Assembly: GCA_934456295.1 (NCBI GenBank) | Contig: CAKSHB010000019.1 | Coordinates: 1-29,314, forward strand | Length of the DNA stretch: 29,314 nt | Direction of reading: 5' to 3' | Source: an uncultured Clostridia bacterium | GTDB taxonomy: Bacteria > Bacillota > Clostridia > UBA1381 > UMGS1253 | Shown here: positions 1 to 6,968 of the stretch, one piece after another | How the letters are laid out: the number at the start of each line of letters is the position of its first letter | Numbering within the stretch: the first letter of the stretch is position 1 | The notes under the pieces: generated by a model | Told to the model about the DNA's origin: nothing | Databases searched by the model: none | The model's input: the letters and a program-made list of their open reading frames with translations, nothing else | Translations under genes and position numbers: made by a program

Positions 1-60
1 GTTTTATACCGTGCCGTTTTTGTGTATGCGAAAAGCGAATTTGCGCATGTTGTGATAGTA

Positions 61-97
61 TATAAAAAAGACTTCTGCCCATATGAGCAGAAGTCCT
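61..97 (-). terminator. Intrinsic terminator after nifU
   Basis: A perfect 9-bp stem (arms 70-78 and 87-95, GACTTCTGC / GCAGAAGTC, 8-nt loop) is followed on the minus strand by a run of six T at 69-64. It lies about 20 nt past the nifU stop and should end the nifS-nifU transcript. Confidence 0.85.
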
Positions 98-116
98 TGT
101 TTTTGTGTATTAAAAC

Positions 117-560
117 TTATTTTTGTGATTCACTGTCATGCACATGGCAGCCGCTGCAGCAGCCGGAGCACTTTTTAACCTTATCGGTTTTTATGCCTTT
201 GCGGTTATAATAGTCCTCAATAGCGCTGTGGATAGCCTCTTCTGCAAGAACGGAGCAATGAATTTTTGCAGGCGGAAGTCCGTCGAGAGCCTCCATAACG
301 GCTTTGTTCGTAAGTTCAAGAGCTTCATCGATGCTCTTTCCCTTTACCATTTCCGTTGCCATGGAGCTTGTTGCAACCGCCGCACCGCAGCCAAATGTCT
401 TGAATTTGACATCTTTGATTATATCGTCCTCGATGTCCATGTATATCTTCATTATATCTCCGCATTTTGCGTTGCCGACTTCGCCGATAGCATTTGCGTC
501 TTTGATTTCGCCGACATTACGCGGATTTGAAAAATGGTCTAATACTTTTTCACTATACAT
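117..560 (-). CDS. nifU: NifU/IscU-type Fe-S cluster scaffold protein
   Basis: This 147-residue protein is an IscU-like scaffold on which iron-sulfur clusters are assembled from sulfur delivered by the adjacent cysteine desulfurase. The family signature is clear: it starts MYSEKVLDHFSNPRNVG and carries the three cluster-ligand cysteines C33 (AKCGD), C58 (GCGAA) and C102 (IHCSVLAEEAI). I chose the ATG at 560 rather than the open upstream extension, because family members begin at this motif and the start then overlaps the end of nifS by only 8 nt, as expected for translational coupling. The C-terminus is odd: after residue 128 it has a Cys/His-rich tail (CSGCCSGCHVH) with four more cysteines. 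It lacks the NifU central ferredoxin-like domain and the C-terminal Nfu domain. Function is secure; the role of the tail is unknown. Confidence 0.93.
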   Translation of the reverse strand: MYSEKVLDHFSNPRNVGEIKDANAIGEVGNAKCGDIMKIYMDIEDDIIKDVKFKTFGCGAAVATSSMATEMVKGKSIDEALELTNKAVMEALDGLPPAKIHCSVLAEEAIHSAIEDYYNRKGIKTDKVKKCSGCCSGCHVHDSESQK

Positions 561-1740
561 TACGCATACCCCTTTCCACTTCTTCGTACAGCGGTGACAT
601 GTCGCGCAGTCTTTGAACAATCGGCGGCAGAACCTCAAGTACGTAGTTTATATCGTCCTCTGTTGTAAAATCGCCGAGGCTCAGTCTGAGTGAACCGTGG
701 GCAATCTCATGCTTAAGCCCTATTGCGAGAAGCACATGCGACGGGTCGAGCGAGCCTGATGTGCACGCACTTCCGCTTGATGCCGCAACGCCCTTCATAT
801 CAAGCATAAGCAGCAGCGATTCGCCTTCTATATACTCAAACGAGAAGTTTACATTGTTGCACAGACGGCTGCTCGGGTGACCGTTAAGGCGGCAAAAGGG
901 AATTGTTTCTTTTATGCCGTTTATAAGCTTGTCACGAAGAGCTGTCATGCGCGCAATGTTTTCGTCAAGATTTGATGTCGCAAGTTGAAGTGCCTTTGCC
1001 AGACCTACTATTCCGGCAACATTTTCGGTTCCCGCGCGTCTGCCGCGTTCCTGTGCGCCGCCGTGAATAAAGTTATCGAGTTTCACGCCGTTTCTTATAT
1101 AAAGCGCGCCGACGCCTTTCGGGCCGTATATTTTATGTGCCGACATTGAAAGCATGTCAATTCCGAGTGCATGCACATCAATCGGTACATGACCCACAGC
1201 CTGTACTGCGTCGGTATGGAACAGAATTTTGTGCTCTGCGGCAATCTTTCCGATTTCAGCTATAGGCTGTATAGTGCCTATCTCGTTATTTGCAAACATG
1301 ATTGTAATGAGAATTGTGTCCTCTCTGATTGCATTTTTCAGGTCGTCAAGGCTTATCATGCCGTAGCTGTCAACGGGCAGATATGTAACCTCAAAGCCCT
1401 GTTTTTCGAGATACTGCAAAGTGTGAAGCACAGCGTGGTGCTCAATTGATGAAGTTATAATGTGCTTGCCTTTGTTTTTGTTCGCATATGCCGCGCCTTT
1501 GATTGCCCAGTTGTCGGACTCGGAGCCGCATGATGTAAAATACATTTCGCTCGTTTTTGCGCCAATCGCCGCCGCAGCGGTTTCACGCGCTTCGTCAAGA
1601 AGCTTGCGCGCATTGCGTCCTGTTGCATAAATTGACGAAGCGTTGCCGTATTCCTCTGTCAGACAAGGCATCATCGCGTCCAAAACCTCGCGTTTGAGCG
1701 GAGTTGTGGCAGAGTTGTCAAGATATATTTTATCAGTCAA
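553..1740 (-). CDS. nifS: Cysteine desulfurase, NifS/IscS family
   Basis: This PLP-dependent enzyme converts cysteine to alanine and passes the persulfide sulfur to the NifU-like scaffold encoded next to it. The 395-residue length is normal. Visible motifs are the N-terminal YLDNSATTP, the PLP-stacking histidine in SIEHH (about 101), NNEIGTIQ (151-158), the PLP Schiff-base lysine K203 in SAHKIYGPKG, and the catalytic C326 in SSGSACTSGS. A long loop around C326 places it in the NifS/IscS group rather than the SufS group. The ATG at 1740 has a GGGAGG ribosome binding site 8 nt upstream. The gene is first in a two-gene operon with its own promoter at 1792-1820. I infer a housekeeping or Fe-S role; no nitrogenase gene is present, so nitrogen fixation is not implied. 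Confidence 0.95.
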   Translation of the reverse strand: MTDKIYLDNSATTPLKREVLDAMMPCLTEEYGNASSIYATGRNARKLLDEARETAAAAIGAKTSEMYFTSCGSESDNWAIKGAAYANKNKGKHIITSSIEHHAVLHTLQYLEKQGFEVTYLPVDSYGMISLDDLKNAIREDTILITIMFANNEIGTIQPIAEIGKIAAEHKILFHTDAVQAVGHVPIDVHALGIDMLSMSAHKIYGPKGVGALYIRNGVKLDNFIHGGAQERGRRAGTENVAGIVGLAKALQLATSNLDENIARMTALRDKLINGIKETIPFCRLNGHPSSRLCNNVNFSFEYIEGESLLLMLDMKGVAASSGSACTSGSLDPSHVLLAIGLKHEIAHGSLRLSLGDFTTEDDINYVLEVLPPIVQRLRDMSPLYEEVERGMRNV

Positions 1741-1791
1741 AAAACAGACCTCCCTTATAACAAAATTGAAGTATATAAAACTCCAACCATT

Positions 1792-1820
1792 ATTATATAC
1801 CCAAATTCGCTTTTTTTCAA
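1792..1820 (-). promoter_or_regulatory. Sigma-A-type promoter of nifS-nifU
   Basis: On the minus strand TTGAAA (1820-1815), a 17-bp spacer and TATAAT (1797-1792) form a near-consensus promoter, about 50 nt upstream of the nifS ATG. Confidence 0.8.
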
Positions 1821-1828
1821 CCGAAATC

Positions 1829-1874
1829 AGGTAAGTTTTTACATAAAATATTTTTGGTTAGTCAAAACTTACCT
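1829..1874 (-). promoter_or_regulatory. Operator-like inverted repeat upstream of the nifS promoter
   Basis: A perfect 11-bp inverted repeat (AGGTAAGTTTT at 1829-1839 and AAAACTTACCT at 1864-1874, 24-bp spacer) ends 8 bp before the -35 box. A second, smaller dyad (GTTAG / CTAAC) overlaps its distal arm. Clostridial nifS operons are commonly controlled by Rrf2/IscR-type regulators; that this is such a site is inference, and no regulator gene is adjacent in the window. Confidence 0.45.
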
Positions 1875-1935
1875 AACTTTGTATAACTTGAATGTTAAAA
1901 ATAAAACAAGCCGTATGAAAATTATGCAAAATGTG

Positions 1936-2190
1936 TCAAAAAAGGGGTGTATAAGTGCGGCGGCTCAAAATTGCCGCAACCTCTTTTGCACTTTTGCCCG
2001 ATGCATTTACCATAAAAACACCGTGTCTTTCGGGCGAACTGCTCACAGACGACACAAACGGCATATGTGCTCCCGTATACACAAGCGCGTCAATGCTGTG
2101 GCGGTATTCACCGTAGGTTACAACGTCAAAGCCGTATCCGCGAAGCTGCTGCGCCATATTTTCAAGCCCGTTCTGTATTGCTACAACCAT
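1936..2190 (-). CDS. YkuS-like UPF0180 family small protein
   Basis: An 84-residue protein of unknown function. The layout matches the YkuS/UPF0180 family as I remember it: an N-terminal amphipathic segment (NGLENMAQQLRGYGFDVV), a central segment with a conserved ALVYTG-type strand, and a C-terminal VNASGKSAKEVAAIL segment, where VNASG followed by a helix is the family hallmark. There is no signal peptide or membrane segment. The ATG at 2190 is preceded by a GGGAGG ribosome binding site that lies inside a hairpin (2200-2232). It follows rnhA on the same strand with a 56-nt gap and precedes the separately promoted nifS operon. The family assignment is from memory of the motif, so it is moderately sure; no biochemical role is known to me. 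Confidence 0.7.
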   Translation of the reverse strand: MVVAIQNGLENMAQQLRGYGFDVVTYGEYRHSIDALVYTGAHMPFVSSVSSSPERHGVFMVNASGKSAKEVAAILSRRTYTPLF

Positions 2191-2199
2191 AAAAAATAA

Positions 2200-2232
2200 C
2201 CTCCCTTGTAAAAATATTATTTACAAAAGAGG
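2200..2232 (-). promoter_or_regulatory. Hairpin covering the ykuS-like ribosome binding site
   Basis: The arms TTGTAAA (2206-2212) and TTTACAA (2220-2226) pair perfectly, and CCTC/GAGG (2200-2203, 2229-2232) extend the stem across a 2-nt mismatch. The GGGAGG ribosome binding site of the downstream gene lies in the stem, and the minus strand continues TTATTTTTT up to the ATG. It could be a leaky terminator after rnhA, a translational control hairpin, or both. Confidence 0.4.
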
Positions 2233-2246
2233 CTTTTTTATGCATT

Positions 2247-2726
2247 TTATTCATAAAAGCATTGTTTTACAAAACCGCTGTCCTCATAGAGATTGCCGGA
2301 CATATACGCCGTAACGGCAAGCCTGTCGCAACGCTCGTTTTCCTTATGTCCCGCATGCCCTTTGACCCAATGCAAAGTGACATCGTGCTTTTCCATGAGT
2401 TCAAGAAGCCGCTGCCACAAATCGACGTTAAGCGCAGGTTTTTTGTCGCTCTTTTTCCAGCCGTTTTTCCTCCAGCCGAAAACCCAGCCTTTCTCTATAG
2501 CATCAACCAAATACTTCGAGTCGCTGTATAAATCAACGTGACATGGCTCTTTCAGCGCCTCAAGACCGACGATTGCGCCCATAAGTTCCATACGGTTATT
2601 TGTTGTGCACACAAATCCGCGCGACATTTCCTTCTCAAAGGAATTATACTGCAAAATGGCGCCGTATCCGCCTTTGCCGGGATTGCCGCTGCATGCGCCG
2701 TCGGTAAAAAGTAGTATGTTTTTCAT
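2247..2726 (-). CDS. rnhA: Ribonuclease HI
   Basis: This enzyme cleaves the RNA strand of RNA-DNA hybrids, for example at replication primers and R-loops. The 159-residue length is typical of bacterial RNase HI. All catalytic positions are present: D9 (FTDGACSGNPG), E47 (NNRMEL), D69 (YSDSKY) and D134 (NERCDRLA), plus the catalytic histidine H124 in WVKGHAGH. The basic-protrusion segment (WVFGWRKNGWKKSDKKP, about 81-97) that binds the hybrid is also there. The ATG at 2726 follows a GGGG-containing ribosome binding site. It is the last housekeeping gene of the tyrS-thyA-folA-DUF2007-rnhA run, with 57 nt separating it from DUF2007. Confidence 0.96.
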   Translation of the reverse strand: MKNILLFTDGACSGNPGKGGYGAILQYNSFEKEMSRGFVCTTNNRMELMGAIVGLEALKEPCHVDLYSDSKYLVDAIEKGWVFGWRKNGWKKSDKKPALNVDLWQRLLELMEKHDVTLHWVKGHAGHKENERCDRLAVTAYMSGNLYEDSGFVKQCFYE

Positions 2727-2783
2727 TATAAGCCCCGTTTTCCGCCGCGGCTGCGGCTGTAAGATATGTTTTGCCGAAAGCTG

Positions 2784-3068
2784 TTACGGCTGCATTTCGT
2801 CCGTATCAAACGGTGCGTCAAGAATTTCGCGTGCCTCATTCAGCTTATCCTTCGGCACATATATCATAACGCCCAGATTTGAATTTCCGCAGTAGATTTT
2901 TGCGACAGCGCTGTACTGCGAATACCGCTTGTATGCGAGTATTGAGCATGAGCGCAAAAGCGAAATTTTGACATCTGCGTCAAAATCGTCACTGACTTCG
3001 CACAAAAGCTCCAGAGAATCAAAATCAACTTCCTCGGGTGATGGTGTGTTTTTGTTATAATCAGTCAT
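2784..3068 (-). CDS. DUF2007-type putative signal-transducing small protein
   Basis: A 94-residue protein. Residues from about 22 on resemble the DUF2007 fold (a small ferredoxin-like alpha-beta domain): FDSLELLCEVSDDFDADVKISLLRSCSI, then a short variable segment, then LGVMIYVPKDKLNEAREILDA, where the 'V-P-x-D-x-x-x-A-R-E-I-L' ending is characteristic. Members are often called putative signal-transducing proteins, but I know of no proven role. The reading frame is open upstream to 3224, which would overlap the folA 3' end; I chose the ATG at 3068 because it has a GGAG ribosome binding site six nt away. The leader just upstream is nearly identical to that of folA (14 of 15 bases). It is soluble, with no membrane segment. 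Confidence 0.7.
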   Translation of the reverse strand: MTDYNKNTPSPEEVDFDSLELLCEVSDDFDADVKISLLRSCSILAYKRYSQYSAVAKIYCGNSNLGVMIYVPKDKLNEAREILDAPFDTDEMQP

Positions 3069-3132
3069 AAAAATCTCCATTCCGCCGTGTGTTTTTTTGA
3101 AGTCTTTTGAACTCAAAAAATCCGCACGGGCA

Positions 3133-3636
3133 TTATATCTTTTCAATATCTGAAACAGCGGTATTTTCATATACGGTAAAACAAAATCCGAGTCCGTTTT
3201 CCTCATAAGGCTCGCTGCGGTCAATCATATGCCAGTCGCTGAGCTTATCGAGATTTTCAAAATATGTGTCACATTCAAACTCTGCGTCTATTTTTGTAAC
3301 ATATGCGTATTTGCAGAAGGGAAGAAGAGCTTTGTATATGCTGCCTCCCCCGATTATGAAAACATCGTCATTTTCGGCAAAACGCTTTATGTCGGAAAAT
3401 GAGTGCAAAACGGTAACCCCTTCGGACGCAAAATTCCTATCGTGTGAAAGCACAATGTTCTCGCGGTTCGGCAGAGGCTTTTGCTTTGGAAACGACAGAA
3501 GCGTCTTTCTGCCCATGATGACGGTTTTGCCAAGCGTTTTTTCTTTAAAATATTTTAAATCCGCACTTATGTGCCAAGGCATTGTGCCGTCTTTTCCTAT
3601 ACCGAAATTTTTATCCGCCGCAACAATCAAATTCAT
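3133..3636 (-). CDS. folA: Dihydrofolate reductase
   Basis: This enzyme reduces dihydrofolate to tetrahydrofolate with NADPH, recycling the dihydrofolate made by the ThyA encoded just upstream. The protein has 167 residues and the family motifs: MNLIVAADKNFGIGKDGTMPWH at the N-terminus, the catalytic acid D26 (SADLKYFK), the NADPH-binding MGRKTLLSFP (41-50), LPNRENIVLS, and IIGGGSIY (near 98). The frame is open 11 codons further upstream, but the ATG at 3636 has a GGAG ribosome binding site and begins where the first beta-strand should. It lies 97 nt after thyA, consistent with a thymidylate-cycle operon. Confidence 0.95.
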   Translation of the reverse strand: MNLIVAADKNFGIGKDGTMPWHISADLKYFKEKTLGKTVIMGRKTLLSFPKQKPLPNRENIVLSHDRNFASEGVTVLHSFSDIKRFAENDDVFIIGGGSIYKALLPFCKYAYVTKIDAEFECDTYFENLDKLSDWHMIDRSEPYEENGLGFCFTVYENTAVSDIEKI

Positions 3637-3733
3637 AATAATCTCCGTTCCGCCGCTCTGTGACGGCATAAACAGTAATTAAATTTCTCTTAATACAACA
3701 ATCGGTCATGCTTTTTATGCTTTGCCGCATTTT

Positions 3734-4561
3734 CTATATGGCAACGGGAAATCTGCCGATTTTATCGCCCGTTTCATAATTTTCCAGCACAAAGTCATCT
3801 ACTGTAAAGCCGTAAAAGTCCTTCACATCGGGATTTATCTTTAATGTGGGGGCTTCATGGGTTTTGCGCCCGATAATTTCCTCAATTATCGGCACATGCC
3901 TGTCATATATGTGTGCGTCGGCGATTACATGCACAAATTCGCCCGCTTTAAGCGAGCATACCTGTGCAAGCATGAGCACGAGCACCGCGTACTGGCACAC
4001 ATTCCACGCATTTGCCGCCAGAACGTCCTGTGAGCGCTGGTTCAGTATTGCGTTAAGCCGTCCGTCGGATACATTGAAGGTCATGGAGTATGCGCACGGA
4101 TACAGAGCCATCTCGGACAAATCGGCGTGGTTATACATATTTGTTATAATACGGCGGCTTGAAGGGTTGTTCTTTAAGTCATAAATAACTCTGTCAACCT
4201 GGTCAAATACGCCCTCTTTATAGCTGTGCTTAATTCCGAGTTGATAGCCGTATGCTTTGCCGATAGAGCCGCTTTCGTCTGCCCATGCGTCCCATATGTG
4301 GCTGTCGAGGTCATGTATATTGTTCGATTTTTTCTGCCATATCCACAGTATCTCGTCAATCGCGCCTTTAAGGTTAATCGGGCGAAGTGTCAGAAGCGGA
4401 AATTCCTGTGACAAATCATAGCGGTTCACAACGCAGAATTTTTTTATTGTGTATGCAGGTGTGCCGTCGTCCCAGTGCGGGCGCACATTGCCTTTTTCCC
4501 AAGTACCGTTTTTCAGAATGTCGCGGCACATATTTATGAATATATCATCTGTACGGCTCAT
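3734..4561 (-). CDS. thyA: Thymidylate synthase, Bacillus ThyA / phage phi3T type
   Basis: This enzyme methylates dUMP to dTMP using methylene-tetrahydrofolate, leaving dihydrofolate for the neighbouring FolA. The 275-residue protein carries the ThyA landmarks: ELLWIWQ-type helix (about 70-77), the phosphate-binding NNPSSRRIIT (131-140), the catalytic C156 in ALYPCAYSMTF, and the substrate-recognition block QRSQDVLAANAWNVCQY (175-191). The wording of several blocks (WIWQKKSNNIHDL, HIWDAW, AYGYQLG, VKDFYGFTVDDF) matches what I recall of Bacillus subtilis ThyA and phage phi3T Td rather than the E. coli/ThyB branch, where the catalytic motif is PCHAFFQF. Start ATG 4561 has a GAGAGG-type ribosome binding site. 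It follows tyrS by 71 nt. Confidence 0.95.
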   Translation of the reverse strand: MSRTDDIFINMCRDILKNGTWEKGNVRPHWDDGTPAYTIKKFCVVNRYDLSQEFPLLTLRPINLKGAIDEILWIWQKKSNNIHDLDSHIWDAWADESGSIGKAYGYQLGIKHSYKEGVFDQVDRVIYDLKNNPSSRRIITNMYNHADLSEMALYPCAYSMTFNVSDGRLNAILNQRSQDVLAANAWNVCQYAVLVLMLAQVCSLKAGEFVHVIADAHIYDRHVPIIEEIIGRKTHEAPTLKINPDVKDFYGFTVDDFVLENYETGDKIGRFPVAI

Positions 4562-4632
4562 GATTTACCGCCTCTCCGAATTATTATTTGTAAAATGCTG
4601 TTTTAAAGTCTGTTATGCTGTCTTAAAATTTG

Positions 4633-5856
4633 TTAAAAAGAAATTCTGTGAAATACCTTTTTGCCCTTCTTTATAACAATTCCGTCGCCGGAAAGCATGT
4701 CCGCAGTAACGGCAAATGACGTATCGGTGATTTTTTCGCCGTTTACCGACAGACCGCCCTGCTGTATAAGTCTGCGTCCTTCGGCTTTTGACGGAATGAG
4801 CGATACTGATGTAAGCAAATCAAGTATTGCAATCTGTTCGCCGATGTCCTCGGGGCTTACGGTGCTTGACGGCATATTTGACATGTCGGAGCTGCCGCCG
4901 AATACTGCCTCGGCGCCCGATTTTGCTTTATCGGCTTCATCTTTGCCGTGAACAGTCTTTGTAAGCTCGTATGCGAGTATCTTTTTAGCCTCATTAAGCT
5001 CCTGCCCTTCAAGCTTTTCAAGCTCTGCAATCTGTTCGAGCGGAAGGAAGGTAAGCATGCGCAGGAAACGTATTACATCGGCGTCATCAACATTTCTCCA
5101 GTACTGGTAGAACTCGTACGGAGAAACTTTATCCGCATCAAGCCACAATGCGCCTTTTGCGGTTTTGCCCATCTTTTTGCCCTCTGAGTTTGTAAGCAGA
5201 GTAAAGGTCATACCGTAGGTCTGCGTCTGGTCTTTTCTGCGGCAAAGCTCTATACCGCCGAGAATGTTTGACCACTGGTCATCTCCGCCAAGCTCCAGCT
5301 TACAGCCGTATTTGCGGTTAAGCATTAAAAAGTCATAACTCTGCATGAGCATATAGTTAAACTCAAGGAACGATAACCCTTTTTCAAGTCTTTGTTTGAA
5401 ACATTCTGCCGTAAGCATTTTGTTTACTGAGAAGCATGAGCCTATATCGCGCAGAAATTCGATATAGTTCAAATCCAAAAGCCAGTCGGCATTGTTAACC
5501 ATGATTGCTTTGTCGTCAGAAAAATCTATAACGCGCGAAAGCTGTTTTTTGAAACATTCGCAGTTGTGGTCGATTGTTTCCTTTGTCATCATGGAACGCA
5601 TGTCGGTTCTGCCCGAGGGGTCGCCGACATGACCCGTGCCGCCGCCGACAAGAGCAATCGGACGATGACCGTGCATTTGCATATGACGCATAACGACCAT
5701 CTGCAGAAAATGTCCTACGTGAAGGCTGTCAGCTGTGGGGTCAAAGCCTATATAAAAAGTAACTTTTTCGCGCCCGAGAAGCTCACGTATTTCCTCCTCG
5801 TGAGTTGTCTGTGCGATAAGACCGCGCGCTTTCAGTACATCAAATACATTTTCCAT
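4633..5856 (-). CDS. tyrS: Tyrosyl-tRNA synthetase
   Basis: A class I aminoacyl-tRNA synthetase charging tRNA-Tyr. The 407-residue protein has the HIGH-type signature HVGH (46-49), the tyrosine/adenylate site GGGTGHVGDPSGR (71-83), the ELGGDDQWSNI motif (188-198), the KMSKS-type loop KMGKT (228-232) and a C-terminal S4-like RNA-binding domain (about 345-405, with IPSKAEGRRLIQQGGLSVNG). Position 2 of the KMSKS motif region reads KMGKT, a common variant in this subgroup. I see no T-box leader: only about 70 nt separate the promoter from the ATG, too short for one. Start ATG 5856 follows a GGAG ribosome binding site. It is the first gene of a run continuing into thyA and folA. Confidence 0.96.
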   Translation of the reverse strand: MENVFDVLKARGLIAQTTHEEEIRELLGREKVTFYIGFDPTADSLHVGHFLQMVVMRHMQMHGHRPIALVGGGTGHVGDPSGRTDMRSMMTKETIDHNCECFKKQLSRVIDFSDDKAIMVNNADWLLDLNYIEFLRDIGSCFSVNKMLTAECFKQRLEKGLSFLEFNYMLMQSYDFLMLNRKYGCKLELGGDDQWSNILGGIELCRRKDQTQTYGMTFTLLTNSEGKKMGKTAKGALWLDADKVSPYEFYQYWRNVDDADVIRFLRMLTFLPLEQIAELEKLEGQELNEAKKILAYELTKTVHGKDEADKAKSGAEAVFGGSSDMSNMPSSTVSPEDIGEQIAILDLLTSVSLIPSKAEGRRLIQQGGLSVNGEKITDTSFAVTADMLSGDGIVIKKGKKVFHRISF

Positions 5857-5927
5857 TTTGTTCTCACTCCAAATTCATATTATTAGATTTAATTGTCTGC
5901 TTATTATTCCAAAGGTAATCTTTTACT

Positions 5928-5956
5928 ATTATACAGTATGCGGTAAAAAAAATCAA
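5928..5956 (-). promoter_or_regulatory. Sigma-A-type promoter of tyrS
   Basis: Minus-strand TTGATT (5956-5951), 17-bp spacer, TATAAT (5933-5928), about 72 nt before the tyrS ATG and just after the ogg stop codon. The likely start of the tyrS-thyA-folA-DUF2007-rnhA transcript. Confidence 0.75.
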
Positions 5957-5970
5957 CCAAAATAAAGCCG

Positions 5971-6840
5971 CTATTTTGCAATTTTGCTTTCACGTGCGTA
6001 GTAGAACAAATATTGCTGTGCAAATCCGCCGAGCTCGCCGAAGCGCTCTTTTGCAAATTCGCCTATGTCACAGCCGGCTGCCGTATCGCCGAAGTAACAG
6101 CGCTCGATTATGCGCTTTATCCATACGTCAACGGGAAATGCACTAAGCTTGCCGAAACCGAACAGAAGTATACAGTTTGCAACCTTTTCGCCGACTCCCT
6201 TTATTTTTTTCAGTTCATTTTTTGCGCTTTCATAATCCATTTTGTATATGCTGTCTATATCTATTTCGCCCGAGGCGATTTTTTGCGCGGCATCAATAAT
6301 GTACTTATCGCGGAAACCTGCCTTTATGGGTGCGAGGTCCTCCTTTGGGAGCGCGGCAAGAGTTTGCGCATCGGGGAAAGAGTAATATGTCTTTTTGTAT
6401 GCGTGTATTTTTGTGCCGTACATGGCGCACAGCCGTTCAATTATAAGCTTTATGCGGGTTATGTTGTTGTTTGCCGATATGATGAAGGAAATAACCGCCT
6501 CAAAAGGCTCCTGCGCCAGAATACGTATGCCGCTGCCTTCGCGTACTGCTTCTTTCAGCACATTGTCCGACGAAAGCCGTTTTTTTATGCCGGCATAGTC
6601 GCGGTCGAGGTCAAAATATTTTCTCCATATATTTTCAAAATCGTCCTCGGACGTGTCAAAAAAAACTATGTCCCCGCTCCGGTGCGCAATACGAAGGGCT
6701 TTGCCGGCATGTACACCCTCATATGAGCCGTCGGCAAGCATATTCCAGCGAAAGCACTGACCGCACTCAAATGTGTGCACAAGGTCAAAGCTGTCGCAGC
6801 CGGTAAGTATAATGTTGTTACCCGATGACTTTGTATACAT
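5971..6840 (-). CDS. ogg: 8-oxoguanine DNA glycosylase, OGG1-like (HhH-GPD family)
   Basis: This base-excision enzyme removes 8-oxoguanine opposite C and nicks the strand by its lyase activity. In the 289-residue product the N-terminal domain contains DLVHTFECGQCFRW (20-32), typical of the OGG N-domain. The helix-hairpin-helix is at 212-231 (KIKGVGEKVANCILLFGFGK) with the predicted Schiff-base lysine K219, and the catalytic aspartate D238 is in FPVDVW, matching the OGG1 VPVDVH motif. The frame is open 50 codons further upstream, but that part is AT-rich promoter DNA; I chose ATG 6840, preceded by GGCGGTG. It is transcribed divergently from the DUF6062-type gene, and both promoters overlap in 6898-6926. 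Confidence 0.92.
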   Translation of the reverse strand: MYTKSSGNNIILTGCDSFDLVHTFECGQCFRWNMLADGSYEGVHAGKALRIAHRSGDIVFFDTSEDDFENIWRKYFDLDRDYAGIKKRLSSDNVLKEAVREGSGIRILAQEPFEAVISFIISANNNITRIKLIIERLCAMYGTKIHAYKKTYYSFPDAQTLAALPKEDLAPIKAGFRDKYIIDAAQKIASGEIDIDSIYKMDYESAKNELKKIKGVGEKVANCILLFGFGKLSAFPVDVWIKRIIERCYFGDTAAGCDIGEFAKERFGELGGFAQQYLFYYARESKIAK

Positions 6841-6897
6841 GTTTTCACCGCCGTTTTTAAGGTTAATAAAAATCAAATTAATAAAAAATTTACTTTT

Positions 6898-6926
6898 ATT
6901 ATAACATATAATATGGTATAATGCAA
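6898..6926 (-). promoter_or_regulatory. Extended -10 promoter of ogg
   Basis: Minus strand TTGCAT (6926-6921), 17-bp spacer, TATAAT (6903-6898), with a TG one base before the -10 hexamer. It overlaps the promoter of the divergent gene, so the two may exclude each other. Confidence 0.65.
6914..6922 (+). promoter_or_regulatory. Extended -10 promoter of the DUF6062-type gene
   Basis: TG-G-TATAAT (TG at 6914-6915, hexamer 6917-6922) about 47 nt before the ATG at 6969. No good -35 box is visible 17 bp upstream, as is usual for extended -10 promoters. Confidence 0.55.
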
Positions 6927-6968
6927 AATATATCATAATAAAAAATTTAATGACGCAAAGGAGAAGGT

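Noticed and set aside
3069..3224. Longer start for the DUF2007 gene
   Set aside because: It would overlap folA by about 90 nt and has no ribosome binding site, while ATG 3068 has one.
5857..5970. T-box leader of tyrS
   Set aside because: The promoter is about 72 nt from the ATG and no T-box consensus or antiterminator stem is visible.
6013..6726. 237-codon open frame on the plus strand
   Set aside because: Antisense to ogg, whose HhH motif and catalytic residues are clear.
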